Shown here piece by piece: positions 32,735 through 41,999 of a DNA stretch of 62,773 nt (the stretch's first letter is position 1; each line of letters begins with the position of its first letter). The DNA lies in NCBI GenBank assembly GCA_003858485.1, contig RQYD01000019.1, forward strand, positions 1 through 62,773, given 5' to 3'. This DNA comes from Clostridiales bacterium COT073_COT-073 (GTDB lineage Bacteria; Bacillota; Clostridia; Lachnospirales; Vallitaleaceae). The notes beneath the pieces are model-generated. The model did no database searches. It was not told the DNA's origin and saw only the letters and a program-made list of their open reading frames with translations. The position numbers and the translations under genes are program-made.

Positions 32735-35700
32735 ATGGAATACATTTTGGGGAAACCACAGTCACAAAAGAGTATGGTTTTAAGGGAAATGGCTTTGCAG
32801 GTAGCAGCCAAAAGCCCATTTAGCCGGATTTGGTACTTGGTGCCGGAACAATATACTTTGCAGACGCAGCGGGAATTGATTCGCCAAAACAATTATCAGG
32901 GACTTCTAAATTTAGAAGTCCTTAGTTTTAACCGTTTGGTTTATCGATTGCAAAATGAGCTGCAAACGGCAGGGAAAGTAGCGTTAAAAGGAAGTGGGAA
33001 AGCAGCTTTGATCTATCGAATTTTGTGTCAACAGTCGGAACGATTTCCGGTTTTGGCTAAAAAGCGCAACAGCCTTGCCTTTATCCAAAATTTGGCAACA
33101 ATGATAACCGAGTGTTATCAATACCGAATGTCGCCGGAAATTTTAAAGAGCATGGCTGATGAATTAAGCGGAGAGCTGATTCGGGATAAAACCAAGGACT
33201 TAGCCGAGTTATTGGCAGTTTATCAGGATATTGTCAAGACGGAGTATTTTATGATCGAAGCGGCCTTAGCTGAAGTATCGGAAGCATTAAAAAAGATGGA
33301 TTTATCAGATACGGAAATTTTTGTCGATGGCTTTTATGGTTTTGTACCAATGCAGATTGAAATTTTATCAACTTTGATTGAACAGGCTAAAGATGTGCAT
33401 ATTGCCTTTCCTTACGCAAGACGCTCAGAGAAGTCATTGGGCTTGGAGGACTTACGCTATCCATCTGAGCTGTATTTTGATGTTAAAAATTCAATCAGCA
33501 AACTGCGGGCCACCTATCCACCTGAAAAAGAGAGAATTACTATTATTGATCAGCCTTTAAATCGAGTTTCACCGGAGATTTTTAAAATTGAGGATGAGTT
33601 GTTTCAATTGCCGAAGCAACCGGCAACCAGTGAGTGCCAGCATATTCACATGGCTGAGGCGGGAACGGCTGAAGAAGAATTGCGCTATATCGCCGAAGAA
33701 ATTTTGACATATATTTATGAAAAGGGATATCGTTTTAGTGATATTGCTGTTTTAGCCGGCAATTTAGAGGAGTATGCGGCTAAAGTAGAGCGAATTTTTA
33801 CAGAATATCGTTTGGTTTATTTTTTGGATCGCAAGCAAAAAATCCGCAATCATCCTTTGCTTTTATTTGTGGAATCAGCATTGCTGGCAGTTAGGAGTAA
33901 CTTCCGATATGAAGAAGTGATGCCGCATTTAAAGAATATTTATATTTATCCTGATGTCACAGATCCTTTGGTGAAAGCAGGGCTGGAGGATGAGATCAGC
34001 GTTCTTGATATTTATGCTTTGGAGCATGGACTGCAAGGCAGGCGCAGTTATGCAGAGATTGAAAATAAGTCAGAGGAATTAAATCAGATTTTTGAAGACT
34101 TGTTTTGTTTAAGCCATGAATTAAAGCGAAAAAGTAGTTTTTCTGCTAAATTAGAGGCTTTGCAGGTATATTTGAATAGACGGGCAGTATTTGCCAATTT
34201 GCAAAAACAAGTGGTCGAATTTGAGGAAAAATCAGATTGGGTCAGAGTTTCCGAATATCGCCAGGTTTCAGAAAAACTTCAGCAATATTTTGCCGAAATG
34301 AAAGAGTTTATGGAACTGGGATTAACAGAAGCAAACACCAACAGCCATCGGCCGGCAAAGGAGCCGGAGCCAAAAGCAAATGAGCCGGCAAAGGAGACAG
34401 AGCCGGAGCCAAAAGCAAATGAGCCGGCAGCCAGGGCGGAGCCGGAGCAAAAAGCAAATGAACCGGTAGCTAAGGCGGAGCCGGAAACGGAGCAAAAACT
34501 TTTAAAATCGGAAGAGATTAGTGTCGAGGAATTTATTTCGATCTTACTAAGCGGAATGCAGGAATTGGAGTATGCGGCTGCGCCGCCGGTGCCTGATCAA
34601 ATTGTGGTCGGCAACCTGGAACATACCAGACTTTCCAAAACCAAAATTATTTTTGCGATTGGTCTTAGTGAGGGGAATGTACCGAGTATTCAAGCCGACA
34701 GCGGATTTTTTTCCGATTGGGAAAGGCAGTCACTGAAAAGTATTGGCGGAACCAAGGTTAGTTTGGCCGAAGATCGAAAAACCAGTATTTTCAAAGCTCA
34801 GCTCACTATTTTCATGGGACTTTTAAATGCAACCGAACATTTATATTTTAGTTATGCCCGAAGTAGTGCAGACGGCAAAAACCTAAGACCGGCTAATTTG
34901 TTTTATCAGATTTGCCGGATGTTTCCCCAAAACCCGGTTCGGAATTTAAGTACCTGGTGGAAGGAACATCAGCGGGTGACTTATCCGTTACCAACCCTGT
35001 ACAGCTTTATGAAACAATTGCAGGCAGGCGGAAACAATTCTGATTTTTTGCCAATATATCAAAGTTTATATAATTCTGAAGTGGCGGAGGCAATGGAGCG
35101 TTTGCTTGAACCGGCTTTTATGGCGAATGAAGAAATGGATGCAGAATTAGCGGGCAGATTGTATCAAAATCAAAGACGAATGAGTATTTCCAGGCTGGAG
35201 AGTTATAGTGCCTGTCCGTTTTTACATTTTATTCGCTATGGTATTAAGGCCAGGGAAATTGTTCCTTATCAGGCAGCAAGGGTAGATATGGGAGTGTTTT
35301 TGCATAAGGTGATGGAAGTGGTGTTTTCCTTATGCCGAAATCAGAAGAAACAAATTTTTGAATTAACGGAGGAAGAATATCATCAGGTTTTGCAGACTGC
35401 AGTTAAAGAAGGATTAGCAAGTGATAAGCGCAGCATTTTTGAAGGCAATGCCCGCAATCGTTTTTTGGCTGAACGCTTAACAGATATTGCCGATCGGGCA
35501 GTCAGGACAGTGCAAAAGCAATTACAGCAAGGGGAAATGTCAGTTTATCAGGAAGAAATTCGTTTTCGCCGGGAAAATATGGCGAATCTTCGTTTTTTTA
35601 CTGAAGATGGTGAGGAATTTTATTTGGAGGGAGTGATTGACCGAATGGACACTTCCCGGGAAGGAGACATCATTTATTTTTCGATTTTGGATTATAAGAC

Positions 35701-36292
35701 CAGCGAGCATAATTTAGACTATACTGAGATTTTCTATGGACTTCAGCTTCAGCTTTTGATTTATTTAAAAGCGGGCCAGCAGTATTTGCAAAGTGCCGAT
35801 CAAAGAGTAATAGCCAAACCGGTCAGCGCAGCTTATTTCCATATGAAAAACCCAATGTTTGGACAGACAGAAGTAACGGGGGAAAGTATTCCGAAGGAGG
35901 AGGACTTTTTAAAGGAAATGCGTTTAAAAGGGGTGTTTGTGGCAGAAACTTTGCCCAAAATGGACAAAGCCCTGGCAGAGGGGAATCAATCATTGGTCAT
36001 GAATATCCGCCTGAAAAATGATGGTACACCTTATAGTAATGCAATGGTGCTTCCGGCTGCGGAACTTAGTGAATTAGAAGACTTTGCCAAGCAAAAAGCG
36101 GAACAAATTGCCGATGATATTTGGCAGGGAGGAGCAGAAATCAAGCCATACTATTATGGGAAACGCACACCTTGCACTTACTGCCAATATGCCGGTATTT
36201 GCAAGGTGGATCTGAAAGAGAATCCCTATCGCTATTTGCGTAAAAAAGAAAAAGCCGATGTTTTGGGAAAAGTGGCAGACAAGAAAAAATAA
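32735..36292 (+). CDS. addB: ATP-dependent helicase/nuclease subunit B (AddB)
   Basis: 1185-aa subunit of the AddAB helicase-nuclease that processes double-strand breaks. The C-terminal nuclease domain has the RecB-type motif (EGVIDRMDT and LDYKTSEHNL). The four iron-sulfur cysteines are present: one in YSACPFL (near 827) and three in CTYCQYAGIC (near 1147-1156). Two oddities stand out. The N-terminal Walker A reads GKPQSQKS, with the Gly before Lys replaced by Gln. A proline/glutamate-rich linker (about residues 543-590) is built from a 39-bp tandem repeat. addA, which normally follows, is absent; the next gene is lysA on the other strand. Confidence 0.93.
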   Translation: MEYILGKPQSQKSMVLREMALQVAAKSPFSRIWYLVPEQYTLQTQRELIRQNNYQGLLNLEVLSFNRLVYRLQNELQTAGKVALKGSGKAALIYRILCQQSERFPVLAKKRNSLAFIQNLATMITECYQYRMSPEILKSMADELSGELIRDKTKDLAELLAVYQDIVKTEYFMIEAALAEVSEALKKMDLSDTEIFVDGFYGFVPMQIEILSTLIEQAKDVHIAFPYARRSEKSLGLEDLRYPSELYFDVKNSISKLRATYPPEKERITIIDQPLNRVSPEIFKIEDELFQLPKQPATSECQHIHMAEAGTAEEELRYIAEEILTYIYEKGYRFSDIAVLAGNLEEYAAKVERIFTEYRLVYFLDRKQKIRNHPLLLFVESALLAVRSNFRYEEVMPHLKNIYIYPDVTDPLVKAGLEDEISVLDIYALEHGLQGRRSYAEIENKSEELNQIFEDLFCLSHELKRKSSFSAKLEALQVYLNRRAVFANLQKQVVEFEEKSDWVRVSEYRQVSEKLQQYFAEMKEFMELGLTEANTNSHRPAKEPEPKANEPAKETEPEPKANEPAARAEPEQKANEPVAKAEPETEQKLLKSEEISVEEFISILLSGMQELEYAAAPPVPDQIVVGNLEHTRLSKTKIIFAIGLSEGNVPSIQADSGFFSDWERQSLKSIGGTKVSLAEDRKTSIFKAQLTIFMGLLNATEHLYFSYARSSADGKNLRPANLFYQICRMFPQNPVRNLSTWWKEHQRVTYPLPTLYSFMKQLQAGGNNSDFLPIYQSLYNSEVAEAMERLLEPAFMANEEMDAELAGRLYQNQRRMSISRLESYSACPFLHFIRYGIKAREIVPYQAARVDMGVFLHKVMEVVFSLCRNQKKQIFELTEEEYHQVLQTAVKEGLASDKRSIFEGNARNRFLAERLTDIADRAVRTVQKQLQQGEMSVYQEEIRFRRENMANLRFFTEDGEEFYLEGVIDRMDTSREGDIIYFSILDYKTSEHNLDYTEIFYGLQLQLLIYLKAGQQYLQSADQRVIAKPVSAAYFHMKNPMFGQTEVTGESIPKEEDFLKEMRLKGVFVAETLPKMDKALAEGNQSLVMNIRLKNDGTPYSNAMVLPAAELSELEDFAKQKAEQIADDIWQGGAEIKPYYYGKRTPCTYCQYAGICKVDLKENPYRYLRKKEKADVLGKVADKKK
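34361..34484 (+). repeat. 39-bp in-frame minisatellite inside addB
   Basis: Three 39-bp units start at 34361, 34400 and 34439, each beginning GAGCCGGAGC, with a partial fourth at 34478. They encode EPEPKANEPAKET, EPEPKANEPAARA and EPEQKANEPVAKA. Unit length is a multiple of three, so copy-number change would keep the frame. Confidence 0.9.
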
Positions 36293-36300
36293 GTTAATAA

Positions 36301-36339
36301 CTCAACTTTCCCACGTTCCTTGGAATAGCCTTCGTTTTG
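36301..36339 (+). repeat. Solo end of the inverted-end element
   Basis: CTCAACTTTCCCACGTTCC followed by TTGGAATAGCCTTCG matches the left ends at 15638 and 16602. It fills most of the 55-bp gap between the convergent addB and lysA genes. Confidence 0.55.
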
Positions 36340-36347
36340 ATAGCTCC

Positions 36348-37610
36348 CTATAAGAATCCTCTGACCAAATCTTGTAAACTGTCGCGGCGGCGGATTAGAA
36401 TATCCCGGCCGTCAGTTGTGATCAGTACTTCTGCCGGACGCAGGCGGTTATTGTAGTTTGAGGCCATGCAGTAACCATAGGCACCGGCATCCAAAACTGC
36501 CAAAATATCACCGGTTTGGGCAGTCGGCAAAAGCCGGTTTTCAGCTAATATATCACCGCTTTCACAAATATTGCCAACGACCTGATAAGTAGTCAGCTCT
36601 TTGGCATTATTTTTATCCAGGAATTCGCCAGTTTGAGGACGATAAAGCTCCAGGTCATGATAACTGCCGTAGAGAATTGGGCGCTGCAAAATATTAAAGC
36701 CTAAGTCTGTTCCCAGATAATGCATACCGAAATTAGATTTGACAGCAGTAACGCTGCCCAGCAAAATTCCACACTCGGCCACCAGATAGCGACCTGGTTC
36801 AATTTTAAAGGTTAATTCACGGCCGCATTCGGTGGCATAATCAATAAATATCTGATGAATTTGATGGCCGAGGGCTTTTAGGTCCAAACGGGACTGTTTG
36901 TCCTGTTTTTGATAAGGGATACCAAAGCCGCCACCAAAATCAATAAATTCCAAATCGGTAAACTGACGCGCAACCGCCAGAGCCGCCTGCATTCCTTGTA
37001 AATATTCGCTTCCTTCTAAAAAGAGGGAGCCAATATGCTGATTGATACCAATCAGCTTTAATTGATATTTTTCTAAAATAGCTTTGACTTCGGGAATGGC
37101 AGCAGGGTCTACGCCAAATTTGGTGTTTTTTCCGCCGGTGATAACTTTAGCATTGTGCCCGGCTCCGACCATCGGATTAAAACGAATACAAATCTTTCCG
37201 CCGCAGTTTAGCTTACCATATTGCTCCAGCTGGGATAAGGAATCAACACTGATTAAAATATTCCGGTCAATGGCAAAGCGCATTTCTTCCGGGCTGACAT
37301 TATTACTGATAAAAAGAATTTCCTGCGGCTCAAATCCAGCCATTTCTTCCACATAGATCTCACCGGGACTCATGGCATCGGCACAAAAACCTTCTTCGCG
37401 AATGATACGAAGCAGAGTTAAATTGCCATTGGCTTTAACAGAATAATTGGCTTGAAATTTGGGGTAGTTACTGATGGCTTTAATTTCCCGGCAGCGTTTC
37501 CGCAAGATTGCTTCATTATAGACATAAAGCGGACTGCCGTATTTTTGAATTAATTCAGCCGGATTGGTTTGGCCGAAAAAATAAGTGGATTCGGTATAAC
37601 TTTTGGACAT
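36348..37610 (-). CDS. lysA: Diaminopimelate decarboxylase
   Basis: 420-aa PLP enzyme that converts meso-diaminopimelate to lysine. The PLP-lysine lies in NYSVKANGN, the HIGS motif reads QHIGSLF, the glycine-rich loop is DFGGGFGIP, and the C-terminal active-site motif is NICESGDILAENR. AAGGAG precedes the ATG. It appears monocistronic. Other lysine genes are not in the window. Confidence 0.96.
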   Translation of the reverse strand: MSKSYTESTYFFGQTNPAELIQKYGSPLYVYNEAILRKRCREIKAISNYPKFQANYSVKANGNLTLLRIIREEGFCADAMSPGEIYVEEMAGFEPQEILFISNNVSPEEMRFAIDRNILISVDSLSQLEQYGKLNCGGKICIRFNPMVGAGHNAKVITGGKNTKFGVDPAAIPEVKAILEKYQLKLIGINQHIGSLFLEGSEYLQGMQAALAVARQFTDLEFIDFGGGFGIPYQKQDKQSRLDLKALGHQIHQIFIDYATECGRELTFKIEPGRYLVAECGILLGSVTAVKSNFGMHYLGTDLGFNILQRPILYGSYHDLELYRPQTGEFLDKNNAKELTTYQVVGNICESGDILAENRLLPTAQTGDILAVLDAGAYGYCMASNYNNRLRPAEVLITTDGRDILIRRRDSLQDLVRGFL

Positions 37611-37735
37611 AATTTCTCCTTATCCTGCCTTTTTAACATCGGATATGATCATAAGTTGTGATCTGATGTATTATAAAGGAAGGAATTTTTAAAAAAAATA
37701 GGTTAATATAGGTTGAAAACCTTTATTAATAAGGG

Positions 37736-38419
37736 TTACACTGGTTTCATATTATTCTCAATCAGCTTGATTTCATAAATTAAACTCTCGCGGATAATCG
37801 AAACGAAAGTTGGATTTTTAGAATATAGTGCCTGCTCAGGTGAACCAGCTAAAATTTCGGCGGTATCGACAATTAATTTAATAGAATGATCATCGGCAGC
37901 AGCTTTATAGTAAATAACCGGTAAGTCGGCATCTTCCTGCTCGGTTAGCAGCACAACTTTTAGTCCGCGCCGGTAAGCATGGGCTAATTCTTTTTTCAGA
38001 GCCTTAACAATTGTGGCAGAGGCTGAAAGATATAGACGCAGTTTAGCATTATCAATCATCCATGCCATTTTCAGTAAAACCGAATCCTGGCCTTGCAAGG
38101 TAAAATAAGGTTCCTTTTGGCAGGGGGTTTGATTTAAATTTTGGTCAATAAACCGGAAAATATTTTCTTGTTTTTTTCGTAAATTTTGCAAAAGCTCAGC
38201 TTTGGGCATGGCAATATAACGCACAGGCTCTCCTTGGGCGATCAGGGCAAATCCTTTATCGGCCAGTGAGGATAAAGAAGCATATACATTTGATCTCGAT
38301 ATGCCGGTAGCTTTGGCAGCTTCATAGCCGGTCATACCATCCGATTGGCAAAGCTCTAAAAAGAGCAAAGATTCTTGGTTGGTCAAACCTAATTCTCGTA
38401 AAGCATCTGTTAAATTCAT
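37736..38419 (-). CDS. TrmB-family transcriptional regulator
   Basis: 227-aa regulator. The N-terminal winged helix (residues 1-75) has LGLTNQESLLFLELC and SRSNVYASLSSLADKG, typical of TrmB proteins. The C-terminal part has a PLD-like sugar-sensing fold (KLRLYLSASA). AAGGAG precedes the ATG. It has its own promoter, and a TAGTAG/CTACTA inverted repeat overlaps the -10, suggesting autoregulation. The ligand and targets are unknown. Confidence 0.82.
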   Translation of the reverse strand: MNLTDALRELGLTNQESLLFLELCQSDGMTGYEAAKATGISRSNVYASLSSLADKGFALIAQGEPVRYIAMPKAELLQNLRKKQENIFRFIDQNLNQTPCQKEPYFTLQGQDSVLLKMAWMIDNAKLRLYLSASATIVKALKKELAHAYRRGLKVVLLTEQEDADLPVIYYKAAADDHSIKLIVDTAEILAGSPEQALYSKNPTFVSIIRESLIYEIKLIENNMKPV

Positions 38420-38431
38420 AAAATTTCTCCT

Positions 38432-38480
38432 TAGTAGTGCCGGATGATACTACTATAATAGAAAAGGCCGAAGATGTCAA
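38432..38480 (-). promoter_or_regulatory. Promoter and operator of the TrmB-type regulator
   Basis: On the minus strand TTGACA (38480-38475) and TATAGT (38457-38452) have 17-bp spacing. TAGTAG (38432-38437) and CTACTA (38450-38455) form an inverted repeat touching the -10. Confidence 0.7.
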
Positions 38481-38521
38481 TCAAAACAATAGGAGAGTAT
38501 TTTTGTCAGATCAAACAGCAA

Positions 38522-38560
38522 AGGAGCAGCCGCATTGCAGCCACTCCTGAGTTTTTTGAG
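38522..38560 (-). terminator. Probable terminator of the membrane-protein gene
   Basis: AGGAGCAGCC and GGCTGCTCCT-like arms (AGGAG..CTCCT with inner GC/GC pairs) flank a short loop. T-rich sequence on each side makes it usable in both directions. Confidence 0.6.
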
Positions 38561-38574
38561 TGAATCAGAGTAAT

Positions 38575-39648
38575 TTAATTGTCAACCGTCTTTGGTTCTG
38601 CTTTTAAAAAGCAGAGCATGGTTGAGGCCAGGCCAATAGCCAAAATAATATGACCAATGCCGGCTAAGCCGGAAATAGCCGCTTTTGGAATTTTTCCATA
38701 ATAAGCTCCGGTTACTTCAATGATACCATGCAGCCATAAAAAGACAACAGTTACCAGCAAACCCGAATTCCAGATAAAAACTGCCCTTTTCAGCTGCTTG
38801 AGGGAAAGCAGTGTTTGTCTTTGAACAGCTAATAAATATACGATCAATAAACAGATAAAGCCAAGCACCAAAACATGGACATGGATCTTGCCCAAAAAAG
38901 TATTGTCGGTATAGCCAAAGAGTTTGGTGAATTCACGGTAAAAGACACCACCGCTAAGTCCTAGAATCAAATTGACATAGGCCATTTTCAAAATTGTTTT
39001 TAAATGAAATTCCCGAATAAAGTGACGATAGCCGGTCAGGATCATCATTACATAAGCAACTGTTTTAGGCATCATCAGTGAGCCTAAAGCGGGAATAAAG
39101 CGGGCTGCTAAAACGACCGGTGCATAAAACAGAAAACTTAAAGAAATCCATAAAGCCATACCCTTCATGCCTGGCTTATCTTTCTCGCGGTAAGACCACC
39201 AAATCAGTAAAATTCCTAAGGCAGCAAAAGGAATGTTACGTAGGAGAGACCAGGTATAATTGCCCGGCATTTGTCCCCATTGATTTTGCGGCAGGATAGA
39301 TAATAAAATGCGAACCCCGACCAAAAGATAGACCAGGTATGCTTTGGTCTTGCATTGGTCACCGGTTTGCCGACGATAATAGTAATAGTAAAGCAAATAA
39401 AATAAAGTCATAGTTACTGAAGTAATGGCTTCTCCCCAGGATAAAGCAGCCCCATATACTACAAAGCCATTGTTGTGCCAATGAGAGATCACTCGGGGAA
39501 TCAGATGAAAAGCATCACCAAAACCAAGTAAAACTGCCATTGCTCCAAATAATTTAGCACTTCGTTCTTTTTGGAGTAATAAGCGGATACCTAATCCAAC
39601 CACACAAACCAAATAAAATAGGTCAAACATTGATTCAAATAAAGCCAT
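38575..39648 (-). CDS. Polytopic membrane protein with C-terminal DUF2871-like domain
   Basis: 357-aa protein with about eleven hydrophobic helices. The first ~215 residues form one membrane domain I cannot name, with several conserved-looking aromatic and histidine positions. The last ~140 residues (GGVFYREFTKLFGY, then KIHVHVLVLGF) resemble DUF2871 membrane proteins, whose function is unknown. It thus looks like a fusion. It lies 73 bp after a TetR gene on the same strand and is probably controlled by it. The TetR-membrane protein pairing suggests a response to a membrane-active compound, but that is inference. Confidence 0.65.
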   Translation of the reverse strand: MALFESMFDLFYLVCVVGLGIRLLLQKERSAKLFGAMAVLLGFGDAFHLIPRVISHWHNNGFVVYGAALSWGEAITSVTMTLFYLLYYYYYRRQTGDQCKTKAYLVYLLVGVRILLSILPQNQWGQMPGNYTWSLLRNIPFAALGILLIWWSYREKDKPGMKGMALWISLSFLFYAPVVLAARFIPALGSLMMPKTVAYVMMILTGYRHFIREFHLKTILKMAYVNLILGLSGGVFYREFTKLFGYTDNTFLGKIHVHVLVLGFICLLIVYLLAVQRQTLLSLKQLKRAVFIWNSGLLVTVVFLWLHGIIEVTGAYYGKIPKAAISGLAGIGHIILAIGLASTMLCFLKAEPKTVDN

Positions 39649-39721
39649 AATTATTTCCTTTCATAATTTTTGTAATCACTGGGTATCAGCGATTTTAGAA
39701 GAGCTTTTAGAATTGCAAAAT

Positions 39722-40327
39722 TCAATTTTTACATAAGCCGTTTTTTAACCAGGTCATTTGCAGGCGATAATGCTTTAAAAAAATATCAGCGGTCCATTTT
39801 TCTACGAAAAGTCGGCGAATCAGTTCATGTACGATTGCCTTTAAATATAAAATCAATTCTGGTATGAAGGCTGGATTATCCAGGTTCAGCCGTTCTGTAT
39901 TAAGTTGGGGGAAGTTGACTCCTTCTAAAGCTTTGGTTTTTCCGCAGAAGATTTTCCATTTTTCATCTAAAACCGGAGTCCAAAATAAATAGCGATTGCG
40001 ATACAAGGCATAGCGTTCCGGTTTGAACAGCTCTTCAGCTAATGTCTGACCATATAGCTCCAGGGCTGAAAATAATTCCGGCTGTCTGGTCAGAATTTGA
40101 GAAAAGAGCTCATGGGTTTCAAAAGTTTCCTGTTTTAAAATAGTAAAGTAGCATTCTTCAATATCTTCAAAATACTGATAAAAGCTGCCGCGGGCAATAC
40201 CCAATGTTTCAACAATGCTGGATACTTTGGCCTGGCCAATTGGATTTTGCTCAAATTCTTTTTTACAGACATCAATGATTTGCTGCCGTTTTTCCTCCGA
40301 CAAATGGTAAAAGGTTGGTTTTGCCAT
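39722..40327 (-). CDS. TetR-family repressor
   Basis: 201-aa regulator. The N-terminal helix-turn-helix (residues about 8-55) reads KVSSIVETLGIARGSFYQYFED, typical of TetR (quoted in part: GIARGSFYQYF). The C-terminal ligand domain is unassigned. The start at the ATG at 40327 is supported by AAAGGA. The upstream region has two copies of the palindrome TGACACNGTGTCA, one filling the promoter spacer. This is clear evidence for tight autoregulation and control of the downstream membrane-protein gene. Confidence 0.9.
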   Translation of the reverse strand: MAKPTFYHLSEEKRQQIIDVCKKEFEQNPIGQAKVSSIVETLGIARGSFYQYFEDIEECYFTILKQETFETHELFSQILTRQPELFSALELYGQTLAEELFKPERYALYRNRYLFWTPVLDEKWKIFCGKTKALEGVNFPQLNTERLNLDNPAFIPELILYLKAIVHELIRRLFVEKWTADIFLKHYRLQMTWLKNGLCKN

Positions 40328-40480
40328 AGTTTCTTCCTTTCTCTTGTGTGATCCGAGTGATCTTTCTATTCTTTTTGTCCTGACCAGCATTACATGGCGG
40401 TCTTCTTTTGATATCCAAATTTTTTTCTATAAAATTTTCAAAGCCGTTCATGTTTGGCCTGAATTTTTATTTGCAGAGGG

Positions 40481-40531
40481 AGTGACACGGTGTCATAATG
40501 ATATTATAGTGACACCGTGTCACTTTGTCAA
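40481..40531 (-). promoter_or_regulatory. TetR promoter with two embedded operators
   Basis: On the minus strand a perfect TTGACA (40531-40526) and TATAAT (40508-40503) have 17-bp spacing. The spacer is entirely occupied by GTGACACGGTGTCAC (40509-40523). A second operator TGACACGGTGTCA (40483-40495) lies over the start region. Centres are 27 bp apart. Confidence 0.9.
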
Positions 40532-40546
40532 GATAAAAAATGGATA

Positions 40547-40779
40547 AAAAAACAATTTTTGAATTAGCCTATTTGTCAAAATAAAAGCAGATATTTCAAA
40601 AATTGTTTTTCGTCATTGCTTTATCGCAAGTTATTTGAAAGGCTTTGGCTGGTAGCCGGTATTTCTGTTACAGGATAAGGCTTGCACCAAATAACTTGTC
40701 AAAACATATGTTTATTTGCCTTTGATCCAAAGTTTATGGAAAAAGAGCATGTACTTCCAGCGTGGCATTGTCATAATTT
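40547..40779. other. Intergenic region with a distant inverted repeat
   Basis: No gene. CAAGTTATTTG (40627-40637) and its exact reverse complement CAAATAACTTG (40688-40698) enclose 50 bp that can itself form GGCT/AGCC. It could be an RNA structure or a terminator for the peptidase gene, but there is no T-tract. Confidence 0.35.
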
Positions 40780-41868
40780 TTAGGATGACACCGGAACAAT
40801 GGTAATTTCTTTTGCAACATGATTGATCACTTCACAGCCATTTTCGGTGACAATGACCAAATCTTCGATCCGAACCCCGAAGTTGCCCTCCAGATAGATA
40901 CCCGGTTCGATTGAGAAAACCATGCCCGGCTGTACCGGCCAGTCGTAGGCGGCTGAAACATCACCATATTCATGAGTATCTATGCCGATAAAGTGTCCCA
41001 GACGATGAGTAAATTCCTTGTCATGTCCGCCATCCCGAATAACGGAGCGGGCAGCTTCGTCAATCTCACATAAGCGGGCACCCACGTGGATAAAGGCTTC
41101 AGCATTTTGATTAGCCTGCCTTACCAGTTCATAGACCCTTCTTTGCTCAGCTGTCGGTTCAGCTGTAAAAAAGGTCCGGGTCATATCCGAGCAATAATCA
41201 TCTTTTTTACAGCCAATATCCAGCAGCACCATATCACCGGCTGTTAGAGGGCGGTTGCTGTTTTCGTGGTGTGGATCGGCTGCATTTTCACCAAAGGCAA
41301 CGATTGGCGGAAAACTAATATCATCGGCACCCAGTGCCTGATAGGTATCTAAAATAATTTTTTCCAATTCTTTTTCGGTCATGCCAAGGCGCAAAGAATT
41401 TTTAGCAATTTCCATGGTTTGATCATTGAGCTGAGAGGCTATTCGTAATTTTTGCAGTTCATCTTCCGTTTTGATCGCCCGGACCATATCAACACAGGGA
41501 GAGCCGTTGAGATAGGCAGAAGCGGCCCGGCGTTCCATCAGACCAATTAAAAAGCCGGCAAATAAATGTTTATCAATACCCAGTGGCAGGTGGGGATCGG
41601 TTTCTCTGGCGACCATTCCCAGATAGTCATCGGCATCGGAAAAGCCAATTATGCCAACACCGGTCGGAGTTACCGGAAACAGACGGTGCAGAAAAAGTAA
41701 TGGTTCTTTTTCAGGGGAGGTAAACAGCAAAAGGACCATAAAACGCTCACCAGGTTCGATTCGGGTACCAATCAGATACTGAATCGAAGAAGGCTCACTG
41801 ACGAGAAGTTGGGTCAAATTTTGCTCTTTCATTTTTGACAAAACATTTTGAAGTCGTTGTTGATACAT
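40780..41868 (-). CDS. Xaa-Pro aminopeptidase/dipeptidase (M24B)
   Basis: 362-aa metallopeptidase with the creatinase/prolidase fold. The five metal ligands are visible: two Asp in LLDIGCKKDDYCSDMTRTFF (first and eleventh positions of the motif), His in HRLGHFIGID, and Glu in FSIEPGIYLE and VRIEDLVI. AAGGAG lies before the ATG at 41868; a 14-residue extension upstream lacks a ribosome site. It releases residues next to proline. A single-gene unit as far as visible. Confidence 0.93.
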   Translation of the reverse strand: MYQQRLQNVLSKMKEQNLTQLLVSEPSSIQYLIGTRIEPGERFMVLLLFTSPEKEPLLFLHRLFPVTPTGVGIIGFSDADDYLGMVARETDPHLPLGIDKHLFAGFLIGLMERRAASAYLNGSPCVDMVRAIKTEDELQKLRIASQLNDQTMEIAKNSLRLGMTEKELEKIILDTYQALGADDISFPPIVAFGENAADPHHENSNRPLTAGDMVLLDIGCKKDDYCSDMTRTFFTAEPTAEQRRVYELVRQANQNAEAFIHVGARLCEIDEAARSVIRDGGHDKEFTHRLGHFIGIDTHEYGDVSAAYDWPVQPGMVFSIEPGIYLEGNFGVRIEDLVIVTENGCEVINHVAKEITIVPVSS

Positions 41869-41999
41869 GATTATTCTCCTTTGTGAAAGTGTCAAAAGTT
41901 TACATTTCATTTTAAAGAAACTGAAGATGACAATAGCCTAAAATACTGGTTATGTGTAAGATGATGGCAAATCAAAATATGAAAATTTTTCAGGCAAAA

